From: Betaproteobacteria bacterium
Lineage (GTDB): Bacteria > Pseudomonadota > Gammaproteobacteria > Burkholderiales > SG8-41
Length of the DNA stretch: 33,008 nt
Assembly (NCBI GenBank): GCA_025353085.1
Contig: JANXRI010000126.1
Location: 1-33,008, forward strand
Direction: 5' to 3'
A model generated the notes under the pieces. That model was not told the DNA's origin and did not search any database. It saw only the letters and a list, made by a program, of their open reading frames with translations. Made by a program: the position numbers and the translations under genes. This document shows positions 1-9,478 of the stretch, piece by piece; position 1 is the first letter of the stretch; every line of letters starts with the position of its first letter.

Positions 1-207
1 CGGCCGGTTGTCGACAACTACCTGCTGGTTCCAGTTCTCCGCCATTTTCTGTCCGACCGCGCGCGCAAAAAAGTCCGTCGCACTGCCGGCCGAGAACGGC
101 ACCAGCATGCGAATCGGCTTGGTCGGAAATTTTTCCTGCGCGATGACCGGCGCCGCTGTAACGAGCAATACACCCGCGAGCAACCTGGTTACGTTCGCGA
201 TCAGCAT
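1..207 (-). CDS. Bug/TctC-family tripartite tricarboxylate transporter substrate-binding protein, N-terminal part (3' end outside window)
   Basis: Reverse translation from ATG at 207: MLIANVTRLLAGVLLVTAAPVIAQEKFPTKPIRMLVPFSAGSATDFFARAVGQKMAENWNQQVVVDNRP; signal peptide plus Bug N-terminal pattern (YP.KPIR..VPF..G...D..AR....K.....Q..VVDNRPG). Confidence 0.88.
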   Translation of the reverse strand, partial: MLIANVTRLLAGVLLVTAAPVIAQEKFPTKPIRMLVPFSAGSATDFFARAVGQKMAENWNQQVVVDNRP

Positions 208-239
208 GGTGCTTTCCTCCTGGTTACTCATTTTCGAAG

Positions 240-1202
240 TCACTGGCTCGAGATACCGGCTTCTTTGACGAGCTTCTGATATTTCGCAAAATCAGTCTGC
301 ATCAATTTTTTGAAATCTTCGGGCGTACCGTTTGCGGGTACCGCGCCCTGGCGCAGGAAACGTTCCTTGAGCTCCGGCGTTGCGAGCAGCTTCGCGACGT
401 CGCGGTTGAGCTGCACGATGTGACCGCGTGACATGCCCGCCGGGCCGACGATACCGAACCAGCTCTCGCTCTGGAATCCCGGCAAACCCGAGTCCGACAT
501 GGTTGGCACACCGGGTAGTGACGGCGTCGGCTGCGGGCTTCCCACCGCCACCACGTGCAACTTGCTGTCCTTCAACATCGGCATCACGGCGGGCAAAGGG
601 AACATATATAGCTGCACGCGGCCGGCGAGCATCTCGGCGAAAATGTCGGGCAACAGTTTGAACGGCACATGCACGATGTCGATGCCGGCGGCAGCCTTCA
701 ACGCCTCGCCCGCGATATGGGATGAGCTGCCGATGCCGGCCGAACCGAAATTCAACTGGCCCGGTTTGGATTTCGCAAGTGCAATCACATCGCTCACCGA
801 TTTGACCGGCAATTGCGGCGACACCACCAGCACATTCGGCAGCGACGCGACTTGCGTGACGAAAGCAATGTCGTCGAGCGCCCGGTACGGCGGCTCTCTT
901 TGCAGCAATGGCTGCATCAAATGCGGCTGGCCTACCATCCCCAGCGTGTAGCCGTCCGGCGCGCTTTTAGCGACCAGCGTGCTGCCGACAATGCCGCCGC
1001 CGCCCGGCCGGTTGTCGATGACGATCTGTTGACCGTACATCTCGTTCAGCTTCTGGCCCAGTGTTCGCGCCAGAAAATCACTCGCCGCACCCGGCGGGAA
1101 CGGCACGATCATGCGGATTGACTTGCCAGGATACGAGTCGGCGCCGTGCGTCGCGGTCGCTGCGAAGCCACAAATCAAAACGAGCATAAGCCGATAAATC
1201 AT
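240..1202 (-). CDS. Bug/TctC-family tripartite tricarboxylate transporter substrate-binding protein
   Basis: 320 aa ORF with signal peptide and Bug motifs (KSIRMIVPFPPGAASDFLARTLGQKL, VIDNRPGGGGIVGS, SAPDGYTL, LNFGSAGIGSSSHIAGE). Confidence 0.93.
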   Translation of the reverse strand: MIYRLMLVLICGFAATATHGADSYPGKSIRMIVPFPPGAASDFLARTLGQKLNEMYGQQIVIDNRPGGGGIVGSTLVAKSAPDGYTLGMVGQPHLMQPLLQREPPYRALDDIAFVTQVASLPNVLVVSPQLPVKSVSDVIALAKSKPGQLNFGSAGIGSSSHIAGEALKAAAGIDIVHVPFKLLPDIFAEMLAGRVQLYMFPLPAVMPMLKDSKLHVVAVGSPQPTPSLPGVPTMSDSGLPGFQSESWFGIVGPAGMSRGHIVQLNRDVAKLLATPELKERFLRQGAVPANGTPEDFKKLMQTDFAKYQKLVKEAGISSQ

Positions 1203-1274
1203 TTACTCCTCCTTTATTCAACTACGTTGAAGCTGCACCGCCCGGCGCGGGCCGGCGTCATCAAGCCGCCGCGC

Positions 1275-2354
1275 TTAGCTCAACTGATCTGCCATCCAGT
1301 CGGCCGACTGTGCGCGATATTTGTAAGCGCGGTTGTTGGCGACATGATTGCCGTCAGCAATGACAACCAGTTCGACCGGGCCGCTGGCTTCGCGCGCGAG
1401 GCGCTCGGCGTCCTGCCAGGGCACTACTCGATCAAGCTTGCCTGTGACGATATATAGCGGGCAAGTGATTTTAGCCGCGACGCCTTCGAGGCTCAACGTG
1501 GCGGCAACTTTGCGCGCATCATCCTGAGTGCGGCAATGCGCGCGCGTGCGAAACGTTTCGCGCGTGAGTTCCGGCAATCCATCCCACGCGGCGCCCATGT
1601 TGTACGGCCCGGACAAAGCAATGCACGCTTTGACGCGTTTTTCGAAGGCGGCGGCGCGTGGCGCGTAATATCCGCCAAGACTCACACCCCATAAACCGAT
1701 TTTTGCGGCATCAACATCGGCGCGCTGTTCGACCCAGTCAACGACCGCCTCGACCGCGACTTCATAGTCGCCGCGGATCGGAATATCGTATTCAGATTCG
1801 CCCTGCCCCGGCCCGTCGAAACTCAACGTCGCGAGTCCGCGCGCGAGAAACAGCGACTCGTAACTGTCCATCTCTTCTTTCGCCGAATCAAGACCCATGC
1901 ACATGACGACGACCGGTGGCCGCTCGATACCGGCCGGCCGCCGCAACACGCCCGCGAATGACCTGCCCGCAAAAGGAATACGCACATACTCGCCGGCGGG
2001 ACGCAGATGCGGCAATGCCAGCTTGCGACAATCGACCGCTTTCATATGCGCCGCGCGCATCTCGTCACCATCGAGCACGAACACAAACTTGGCGAAGTGA
2101 TAGCACACGCCGGCGGTGGTCAGGTGCTGCCCGGCCGACAAGTTAAAGCCGTCGGCAAGCGCCTGGCGGCCGATCGCTTCGTGTACGGCAGCGCGTGCGC
2201 TCCACGCACCGCACCATTCGGCCCACCGCGAAATTCCCGCGGTGACTTCCTGAAAATCCGTCAGTGGCACGCCGTTGGCAACAAACCGCGGCGCCCAGTG
2301 ATGGATTGCGGATGCGACGAGCGCATCGTGTTGCGGTGAAATGGTGTCATGCAT
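1275..2354 (-). CDS. alpha/beta hydrolase (dienelactone hydrolase/FrsA-like)
   Basis: 359 aa ORF; nucleophile elbow GLWGVSLGGYYAPRAAAF (GxSxGG), catalytic Asp region VTGKLDRVVPWQDAERL, His region VVIADGNHVANN. Confidence 0.88.
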   Translation of the reverse strand: MHDTISPQHDALVASAIHHWAPRFVANGVPLTDFQEVTAGISRWAEWCGAWSARAAVHEAIGRQALADGFNLSAGQHLTTAGVCYHFAKFVFVLDGDEMRAAHMKAVDCRKLALPHLRPAGEYVRIPFAGRSFAGVLRRPAGIERPPVVVMCMGLDSAKEEMDSYESLFLARGLATLSFDGPGQGESEYDIPIRGDYEVAVEAVVDWVEQRADVDAAKIGLWGVSLGGYYAPRAAAFEKRVKACIALSGPYNMGAAWDGLPELTRETFRTRAHCRTQDDARKVAATLSLEGVAAKITCPLYIVTGKLDRVVPWQDAERLAREASGPVELVVIADGNHVANNRAYKYRAQSADWMADQLS

Positions 2355-2383
2355 GAGGTCGCTCCCGCGGTCGAGTCAGTCAA

Positions 2384-3307
2384 TCAGCGTGCGCTGAGCA
2401 CCTGGTTGAGGTATGACAAATCCATGTATTTTTCAGGCTCCTCCTGCGGACCCTGCTTGCCCTCGGACGCCCATACTACGGCGATCACCTGGCGCAGGCC
2501 AGCGGTCTTGATTTCCGGCAACGGTTGCGCGGCGATCTGATCATAGGCTTCGCTGGCGGTTGCGCGATCGATATTCAGACGCGCGGGCAAAAGCTTAATT
2601 GCCGCTTCCTTATTCGCTTGGTCCTGCAGCCATGCATACGCCGCCAGAAATGCGCGTATGTAAGCGAGCAATGCCTGTTCATTGCGGACTGCCCAACTTC
2701 GACGCGCCGCGGCGATTGAACCCGGATACGTTGGAAAATACCTGGCGGTCGTGCCGAGACTGCGAAAGCCCGCCGCCTGCAGATTGCGGTCAAAAGGCGG
2801 ATTCAGGAGGCTCGCAACGGTGGCGCCGGATTTGAGCGAATCGAAGCGCTCTTGCGACCCGCCGATTTCCTTAAACGTATAAGCACCGTCGGCAAGCCCC
2901 TTGTCCGCGAGTAATTTTCGCAACAGCAGCGCATAACCGGTACGCGCGCCATCGACCGCGATGTCGCGGCCTCTGAGATCGTCAACCGTTTTGATTTCAG
3001 GTGCCGCGACCAGGGTAAGTTCGGGGGCGAGCGCGTGCGCCATAATAATGAACAAGTCGGAGCCGCGTTCGACGCCGCGCACAACGTGGTCGGATTGCTG
3101 CATACCGATGTCGTACTCGCCGCTCGTGAGTTTGGCGAGTTGCTGCGTTGAGGAACCCGTAATCGTGACGTCGACTGCGACGCCTTCTCGCGCGAACAGG
3201 TCATGCGCCTGCGCGACATACAGCGGCCACGAGTAAACGCCTTCTGATATGAGCGCGAAGCGAACCGTTGGCGTTGCGCCGGCGATTGCCATCAAATATC
3301 CCCGCAC
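2384..3307 (-). CDS. ABC transporter substrate-binding protein, NMT1/THI5/SsuA-like
   Basis: 307 aa ORF: FALISEGVYSWPLYVAQAHDLFAREGVAVDVTITGSSTQQLAKLTSGEYDIGMQQSDHVVRG, typical of NMT1-like periplasmic binding proteins. Start uncertain: ATG at 3292 (MAIAGATPTV) is also possible. Confidence 0.8.
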   Translation of the reverse strand: MRGYLMAIAGATPTVRFALISEGVYSWPLYVAQAHDLFAREGVAVDVTITGSSTQQLAKLTSGEYDIGMQQSDHVVRGVERGSDLFIIMAHALAPELTLVAAPEIKTVDDLRGRDIAVDGARTGYALLLRKLLADKGLADGAYTFKEIGGSQERFDSLKSGATVASLLNPPFDRNLQAAGFRSLGTTARYFPTYPGSIAAARRSWAVRNEQALLAYIRAFLAAYAWLQDQANKEAAIKLLPARLNIDRATASEAYDQIAAQPLPEIKTAGLRQVIAVVWASEGKQGPQEEPEKYMDLSYLNQVLSAR

Positions 3308-3378
3308 TGCCGCAAATCGCGGGCGGCGGCTTTTATCGTCTGCATGTTGAACGAGTCCTTAATTAAATGGCTGGCGCT

Positions 3379-4362
3379 TCAGGGATACGGAAACAATGGC
3401 TTGCCGGTGGTGTAGAGATGATAAAGCGCTTCAAGAAATACCTCGATGCGGTCGTAGTTGCGGCGGTTCGCGAATTCCGGGAAGCGCAAATTTTTTACGA
3501 TTTCGTCGCGACTCATGCCCGCCGCAATCGCCGCCTTGACGCCCGTCTGTACCTCGGTTAACAGCTTCGCTTCGTCGAGAACGTCTGCGCGTTTGCCGAC
3601 GTCACCATGACCGGGCAGAAAAAGGTCCACGTCGTCCATTGCGGCGATTCGCTGCAGCAACGCGATCCAGCCGTCCATCGACGGCGTAAACGACATGTTC
3701 GACCAGTTGCTGTTGGCGAACGGGCCGCCGACGTAGAGCGCGCGCGCATGCGGAAAATAGATGAGCGTGTCGCCGGGATTTTGGCCCGGGCCGAGATACA
3801 GTATCTCGATGACGCGCCCGCCGAGTTTAAGTGTCAGGCGCGAATCGAAAGTGACGTCGGGCAGCACGGTCTTCACTTCGGCCGGATCGAGCTTGAGCGA
3901 CTTGAAGAAAGCGAGCCGGCGCTTTAATTCAAGCTGCTCGTTCTTGAGCATGCCGGCGACGACGTCGCGATGCGCGATGATCGTCGCACCCGCCGCCTTG
4001 AACGCCGGGTTGCCGTAATAGTGATCGCCGTGCGCGTGCGTGTTGATCACCCACTTGATGGGCTTGTCAGTGATTTTGCGAATGCGCTCTATAAGATCGC
4101 GGCCATGGGCCGGATGCTGGCGCGTATCGATGACGAGCACGCCTTCATCGGTCACCAGGAATGCGGAGTTCGACGACAGGTCGTCGTAAAGAAAATACAG
4201 ATCCGGCGCGACCATTTTCAACTCGGTCGGCACACCCTCGCGCATTCTAAAATTGTCGAAGCGATCAGTCGGCTCCGCGGCCATTAACGGCCCTGTCAGC
4301 AGGCCCAGAATGCAGCCTGCGAGAGATAATCCGGCAGTCAGTTGGCGCCACCACTCGCGCAT
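3379..4362 (-). CDS. MBL-fold metallo-hydrolase, exported
   Basis: ORF extends to 4470, but the internal Met at 4362 (MREWWRQLTAGLSLAGCILGLLTGPLMAAEP) gives a signal peptide; HxHxDH motif in INTHAHGDHYYGNPAF; LPGHGDV. Confidence 0.85.
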   Translation of the reverse strand: MREWWRQLTAGLSLAGCILGLLTGPLMAAEPTDRFDNFRMREGVPTELKMVAPDLYFLYDDLSSNSAFLVTDEGVLVIDTRQHPAHGRDLIERIRKITDKPIKWVINTHAHGDHYYGNPAFKAAGATIIAHRDVVAGMLKNEQLELKRRLAFFKSLKLDPAEVKTVLPDVTFDSRLTLKLGGRVIEILYLGPGQNPGDTLIYFPHARALYVGGPFANSNWSNMSFTPSMDGWIALLQRIAAMDDVDLFLPGHGDVGKRADVLDEAKLLTEVQTGVKAAIAAGMSRDEIVKNLRFPEFANRRNYDRIEVFLEALYHLYTTGKPLFPYP

Positions 4363-4542
4363 TGGCAGTTTCCCGTGAGTTGAGGCCGGCAGGATGCGAA
4401 AAGTCATGCCGCGCTGCACTGACGAACGGCATGGTGGGGCGATGCTAGAAAACAATAAACCGCTTGTCAATCAAACTGCTAAGGCTAAGTCACGGGCACG
4501 ACGGTAAGCGATCACGAAAGGCTTAACCGTGAAAAATAAAGC

Positions 4543-4576
4543 ATCCACAATTTCTGTGGATAAGGTTGTGCACAAC
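4543..4576. promoter_or_regulatory. DnaA-box-like / palindromic motif cluster
   Basis: ATCCACA-atttc-TGTGGAT inverted repeat (4543-4561), TGTGGATAA (4555-4563, reverse complement TTATCCACA matches the DnaA box), then perfect 12-bp palindrome GTTGTGCACAAC (4565-4576), in the 338-447 bp non-coding gap upstream of the MBL gene. Confidence 0.4.
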
Positions 4577-4808
4577 TCCTGTTTGAACGCTGCACACGCT
4601 GATTGCGCCTCGGCGTCAGACAGATTGCATATAAATTGGGCAGGCGAATTTCAGGCGTTGACAGCGCCGATTATTTAAGTGCGTGCAACAGATTTATGAA
4701 GTCGTTTGTCCACACGCGAAAGCCCGTGGGCCCCGCAATCTGCGGATCGCCACACTTGTAACGCCGTTGAAATAAAGCCAATCAACCGCGGACTCAACAC
4801 ACCGGCGC

Positions 4809-5411
4809 TCAGAACAGCTTGCCTCCCGAGCCTTTGCCGAGCATCGCGTCGCGCAGCCGGCCGTCGACCGGCTTGTTGCCAATCCAGATGTGCAGCATCG
4901 CGCGAAAAAAGTCTTCGCCCGGAATCGTGATGCGCTCCTGGCCGTCGACGATCACGCGCGTCCCGACATTCGGCAGGTAATCGAGATGCACGACGCTGCC
5001 CTTGTTGATCGTCTTGAGCGAGCTCATCATCGCATTCAGGTCGCGAATTCTTTTTTCGAGCAGCGCGAGTTCATGCGGTGACAGATTCTCTGCGAGCGCG
5101 TTGTTCATGGACGCGATGAGGTCTTGCGCGGTGACCTCGCTTGAAAGGATGTGCATCGACACGCGCTTCGGCCCGGGGTCGGCGAAAATCGCTTCGTTGT
5201 CGTTCTTCTTCTGCGTTAGGTAGAGACTGCCGATATAGACCTTGATGAACGCGAACTTGTGGCGCAGGCCGGCGCCGTTCAAAACGAGTTCAGGCACACC
5301 CTTCGCGAGCACCGCCTTGTCGTCTATTTTTACGCCATCGATATCGGCCGCGCGCGCCGCAGAATTCCCAAAGATCGCGGTCAGCAAAACCAGGGCCAGG
5401 AAGTTTTTCAT
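4809..5411 (-). CDS. chalcone isomerase-like family protein, exported
   Basis: 200 aa with signal peptide; [26 protein letters not shown] and later core are characteristic of bacterial chalcone isomerase-like proteins. Confidence 0.85.
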   Translation of the reverse strand: MKNFLALVLLTAIFGNSAARAADIDGVKIDDKAVLAKGVPELVLNGAGLRHKFAFIKVYIGSLYLTQKKNDNEAIFADPGPKRVSMHILSSEVTAQDLIASMNNALAENLSPHELALLEKRIRDLNAMMSSLKTINKGSVVHLDYLPNVGTRVIVDGQERITIPGEDFFRAMLHIWIGNKPVDGRLRDAMLGKGSGGKLF

Positions 5412-5444
5412 TATTATTCCGGTGGGCGAATTACTCGAAGTGTA

Positions 5445-6644
5445 TCAGAGCGCTTCGAAGACGCCGGCGGCCCCCATGCCGGTGCCGATGCACATCGTGA
5501 TCATGCCGTACTTCTTCTTGGTCCGGCGTATGCCGTGCATGAGCGTGGCCGCGCGCACTGCGCCGGTCGCGCCCAGTGGATGGCCTAATGCAATCGCGCC
5601 GCCGAGCGGGTTCACTTTCGCCGGGTCAAGCCCGAGTTCCTTGATCACCGCGAGCGACTGCGCGGCGAACGCCTCGTTTAATTCGATCCAGTCCATGTCG
5701 TCCAGCCGCAGTCCGACCTGCTGCAATACTTTCGGAATCGCCTTGACCGGCCCGATGCCCATGATTTCGGGTGGCACGCCGGCGACCGCGTAACCCATGA
5801 AACGCCCAAGCGGCAACACATTAAACCGCTGCATCGCCGCTTCGCTCATAAGCACGACCGCGGCTGCGCCATCCGACATTTGCGAGCTGTTGCCCGCGGT
5901 GACACTGCCTTTATTGAGGAAGACCGGCTTCAATTTTGCGAGCCCCTCCGGCGACGTATCGCGACGCGGGCCTTCATCTGCCGCCGCAGTACGGCGGGTT
6001 ACCGCAACCTCGCGCGTATTGAGGTCCGGCTTGCGGTCGACGATTTCGTACGGCGTGATCTCATCCTTGAATTCGCCGGCATCGGTCGCCCGCAACGCGC
6101 GGCGATGGCTTTCGGCGGCGAACAGATCCTGCTGCTCGCGGCTGATATTCCATTGCTGGGCAACATTTTCAGCGGTGATGCCCATGCCATAGCCGATGGC
6201 GATGTTTTCGTCTTTTTCGAATATCGCCGGGCTGAACGACGGCTTGTTGCCACCCATCGGCACCATGCTCATGCTTTCGGTGCCGGCCGCGATCATCACG
6301 TCGGCATCGCCGAGCCGGATACGGTCGGCGGCGAGCGCGATAGCCTGTACGCCGGACGAGCAGAACCGGTTGAGGGTCATGCCCGGCACGGTGTTGGGCA
6401 GACCTGCCAGCAGCAGGCCGATGCGCGCGACGTTCATGCCCTGCTCCGCTTCAGGCATTGCGCAACCGACGATGACATCCTCAACGGCGCCGGCATCGAG
6501 TCCAGGACATTGCGCCAGCACGGACCTCAGCACGTATGCGAGCATATCGTCGGGACGCGTGTTTCGAAACATGCCGCGCGGCGCCTTGCCGATGGGCGTG
6601 CGGGTCGCCGCAACTATGTAGGCGTCCTGGACTTGTTTAGTCAT
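5445..6644 (-). CDS. fadA: acetyl-CoA C-acyltransferase (thiolase)
   Basis: 399 aa; active-site [42 protein letters not shown]. Adjacent to the HAD/ECH fusion gene. Confidence 0.93.
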   Translation of the reverse strand: MTKQVQDAYIVAATRTPIGKAPRGMFRNTRPDDMLAYVLRSVLAQCPGLDAGAVEDVIVGCAMPEAEQGMNVARIGLLLAGLPNTVPGMTLNRFCSSGVQAIALAADRIRLGDADVMIAAGTESMSMVPMGGNKPSFSPAIFEKDENIAIGYGMGITAENVAQQWNISREQQDLFAAESHRRALRATDAGEFKDEITPYEIVDRKPDLNTREVAVTRRTAAADEGPRRDTSPEGLAKLKPVFLNKGSVTAGNSSQMSDGAAAVVLMSEAAMQRFNVLPLGRFMGYAVAGVPPEIMGIGPVKAIPKVLQQVGLRLDDMDWIELNEAFAAQSLAVIKELGLDPAKVNPLGGAIALGHPLGATGAVRAATLMHGIRRTKKKYGMITMCIGTGMGAAGVFEAL

Positions 6645-6666
6645 AACAAACTCCTGTCAAACGCCC

Positions 6667-6846
6667 AACGCAGAGGACGCGGAGGACGCAGAGGTGCGCA
6701 GAGGTGCGCAGAGGAAAAACGATAACCCGCAAATTAATCAGACTACTCGAAAGACATTAATCAACAAAAATAGGGTGCCATTTCGTGTTTTTTCGGCTAA
6801 CTGCTTTCCTCCGCGTTCCTCTGCGTCCCCTGCGTCCTTCGCGTTA
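6667..6846. repeat. inverted pair of short tandem repeats, locus A (unit about 9-10 bp, ACGCAGAGG type)
   Basis: Left arm 6667-6715: AACGCAGAGG ACGCGGAGG ACGCAGAGG TGCGCAGAGG TGCGCAGAGG. Right arm 6805-6846, reverse complement: AACGCGAAGG ACGCAGGGG ACGCAGAGG AACGCGGAGG AAA. Confidence 0.85.
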
Positions 6847-6858
6847 AGAGGTTAAGTT

Positions 6859-9348
6859 CTAGTTCCTAAGCGGTTTGCCCGTTTTAAGCATCTGCTCGAT
6901 GCGAGCCTGAGTTTTTTCGGTCGCCAGCAATTCCATGAAGTGCCTGCGCTCGAGATCGAGCAGCCACTGCTCGTCGACCAGGCTGCCCGCGTCGACGTCG
7001 CCGCCGCACATGACATCGGCGATTTTACTGCCGATCAAATAGTCATGTTCCGAGATGAACTTGCCGGCATGCATGTTGGCGATAAACGCCTTGATGGTCG
7101 CCGCCGCCGAACGCCCGAGCACCGGTATGTCGCGCGGCTTCAAGGGCGGCCGGTAACCTGCTTCCGCCAGCATGCGCGCTTCTGCCTTGGCGATCGAGAG
7201 CAGTTCGAAGCGATTCATCACGATGCGGTCAGTCGGACGCAGATAACCGAGCTCGCGCGCGTGCTCCGCGCTGCGGCCAACCTGCGCCATGGCGACCGCT
7301 TCAAAGTAACGGCGCACAAACGGAAACGAGTCGCCGCCTTTAGCGTCCTGCGCCGCGCGCAAAACGAATTCCTTGCAGCCACCGCCCGCCGGCAGCAGTC
7401 CGACGCCCACTTCAACGAGCCCGATATAGCTTTCCATGGTTGCCACGGCGCGATCGCAATGCATGACAAATTCACAGCCGCCGCCAAATGCAAAGCCATC
7501 GACCGCGGCAACGGTTGGCACCATCGAATACTTGAGCGCCTGCGTGGTGAACTGGAACTGCTCGACCAACTGCTCGACTTCCGCGAGTTTGCCCGCCATC
7601 AATTGATCGGCCACGTTCAATGAACGCGCAGCCTTGAGTACGGCGGACTCCGCGGCGCGTTTGAATTTCTTGAAGAGCGCGCCCGCCGCCGATGGCTTGG
7701 ACGGCTGCCCGCCGCCGGCCGGGGTTTTCTTGAGATTGGCGCCCACCGAAAACGGCGGCTCGGTCTGCCAGATCACGAGCGCCGCGTAATTTCGCTCCGC
7801 GTGATCGATCGCCTCGAGCACGCCATCGAGGACATCATCGCCGATCGCATGCATGCGGCTCTTGAAGCTGACGATCGCGATGTCGTCGCCGGTGTGCCAG
7901 CAGCGCACCGCCTCGGTTTCAAATATTGTCTGGCCATACTGCACGTGTTCGCCGAGCACGCGGTCCGGAAACAACTGACGCTGATAAACGGGCAGCGTCG
8001 AGCGCGGGACACTGGAGTTTGTTAGCGGTGAATACGATCCGCTCGGCGCATGCACGCCGGTGCGGCCGGGTTCGGTGACCCACGCCGGCAACGGCGCTGA
8101 CGTCATCGTCTTGCCGGCTTTGATGTCGTCGGCGATCCGCTGCGCGACTTCGCGCCAGCCCGCCGCCTGCCAGATTTCAAACGGCCCCTGGTTCCAGCCA
8201 AAGCCCCAACGTATCGCGAGGTCGAGATCGCGCGCATTACCGGCGATATCGGCGAGGTGAACCGCGCAGTATTGGAATGTGTCGCGGAATATTGACCACA
8301 GAAATTGCGCCTGCGGGTGCGATGACGCATGCAGTTGCGCGAACTTCTCCGCGGCGTTTTTCTGCTTGAGTATTTCAACGACCGCCTCGTCGGCCTTGCC
8401 CCCGCCCACGCGGTAGTTGCCCGACGCAACGTCGAGCACTTGAATGTCCTTGCCGACTTTTTGATAAACGCCGCGCCTGGTCTTCTGGCCCAACGCGCCG
8501 GCGTCGATCAGTTTCTTAAGCCACCCGGGACTCGCGTAATAGCGGTGCCATGGATCATCGGGCAATGTATCGGCCATTGTTTTGACGACGTGCGCGAAGG
8601 TGTCGAGCCCGACCACATCGGCCGTGCGGAAGGTCGCGCTTTTGGGGCGTCCGATCAGCGGCCCGGTCAGCGCGTCGACTACATCGAACCGGAGTCCAAA
8701 CTGCTGTGCATGATGAATCGTCGCGAGCATTGAAAACACACCGACGCGGTTCGCAATAAAGTTCGGCGTGTCCCTGGCGCGGATCACGCCTTTGCCCAGC
8801 GTGGTGACGAGAAATTTCTCGAGGTCGTCGAGCAACGACGGATCGGTGCGGTCGCACGCGATCAGTTCGACCAGGTGCATGTAGCGCGGCGGATTGAAAA
8901 AATGCACACCGCAGAAGCGGTGGCGCAGATTTTCCGGAAACGCCTGCGCGAGACTGTTGATCGACAGCCCGGACGTATTGCTCGCAAAGATCGCGTGCTC
9001 GCCAAGAAACGGCGCAACCTTGCGACAGAGCTCGGTCTTCCAGTCCATCCGCTCGGAGATTGCCTCGATTACGACATCGCATTCGCGCAGCAGCTCAAGA
9101 TTCTGAGCGTAATTGGCGGGCCGGATCATCGCCGCCTTGCGCGCGACCGCGAGCGGGCTGGGCTCGAGCTTGCGCAGATTGTCGATCGCTTTTAATACGT
9201 TGCCGTTGGGGTCGCCCTCTGTGGCCGGCAATTCGAAGAGCAGCACTTCGACGTTGGCATTGGCAAGATGCGCGGCGATCTGCGCCCCCATGACCCCGGC
9301 GCCCAGGACGGCCGCCTTGCGCACGATAAACGGTTGATTGGATTGCAT
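6859..9348 (-). CDS. 3-hydroxyacyl-CoA dehydrogenase/enoyl-CoA hydratase fusion (FadN-like domain order, HAD first)
   Basis: 829 aa; N-terminal Rossmann VRKAAVLGAGVMGAQIAAHLANA, SNTSGLSI, HFFNPPRYMHLVELI; C-terminal crotonase VAAVDGFAFGGGCEFVMHCDRAVA. Confidence 0.92.
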   Translation of the reverse strand: MQSNQPFIVRKAAVLGAGVMGAQIAAHLANANVEVLLFELPATEGDPNGNVLKAIDNLRKLEPSPLAVARKAAMIRPANYAQNLELLRECDVVIEAISERMDWKTELCRKVAPFLGEHAIFASNTSGLSINSLAQAFPENLRHRFCGVHFFNPPRYMHLVELIACDRTDPSLLDDLEKFLVTTLGKGVIRARDTPNFIANRVGVFSMLATIHHAQQFGLRFDVVDALTGPLIGRPKSATFRTADVVGLDTFAHVVKTMADTLPDDPWHRYYASPGWLKKLIDAGALGQKTRRGVYQKVGKDIQVLDVASGNYRVGGGKADEAVVEILKQKNAAEKFAQLHASSHPQAQFLWSIFRDTFQYCAVHLADIAGNARDLDLAIRWGFGWNQGPFEIWQAAGWREVAQRIADDIKAGKTMTSAPLPAWVTEPGRTGVHAPSGSYSPLTNSSVPRSTLPVYQRQLFPDRVLGEHVQYGQTIFETEAVRCWHTGDDIAIVSFKSRMHAIGDDVLDGVLEAIDHAERNYAALVIWQTEPPFSVGANLKKTPAGGGQPSKPSAAGALFKKFKRAAESAVLKAARSLNVADQLMAGKLAEVEQLVEQFQFTTQALKYSMVPTVAAVDGFAFGGGCEFVMHCDRAVATMESYIGLVEVGVGLLPAGGGCKEFVLRAAQDAKGGDSFPFVRRYFEAVAMAQVGRSAEHARELGYLRPTDRIVMNRFELLSIAKAEARMLAEAGYRPPLKPRDIPVLGRSAAATIKAFIANMHAGKFISEHDYLIGSKIADVMCGGDVDAGSLVDEQWLLDLERRHFMELLATEKTQARIEQMLKTGKPLRN

Positions 9349-9447
9349 CCGAAACCCCTCCCGCAGGGTGCCGATTTTAACATGCCGCCGGGATGACAGC
9401 CTGCAATAACGCCGGCGTCCGCGCCGCCTGCCACGTTTAAGCGCGAG

Positions 9448-9478
9448 TTAAAACGAGTGCGATTTAAAACGAGTGCGA
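9448..9478. repeat. 16-bp-period tandem duplication spanning the FadL stop codon
   Basis: TTAAAACGAGTGCGA at 9448-9462 and again at 9464-9478; the second copy contains the minus-strand final codons S-H-S-F-stop of the FadL-like gene. Confidence 0.85.

Noticed and set aside
4543-4576. Chromosomal replication origin
   Set aside because: Only one strong DnaA box plus a palindrome, no AT-rich unwinding region or dnaA/dnaN neighbours; kept only as a regulatory candidate.
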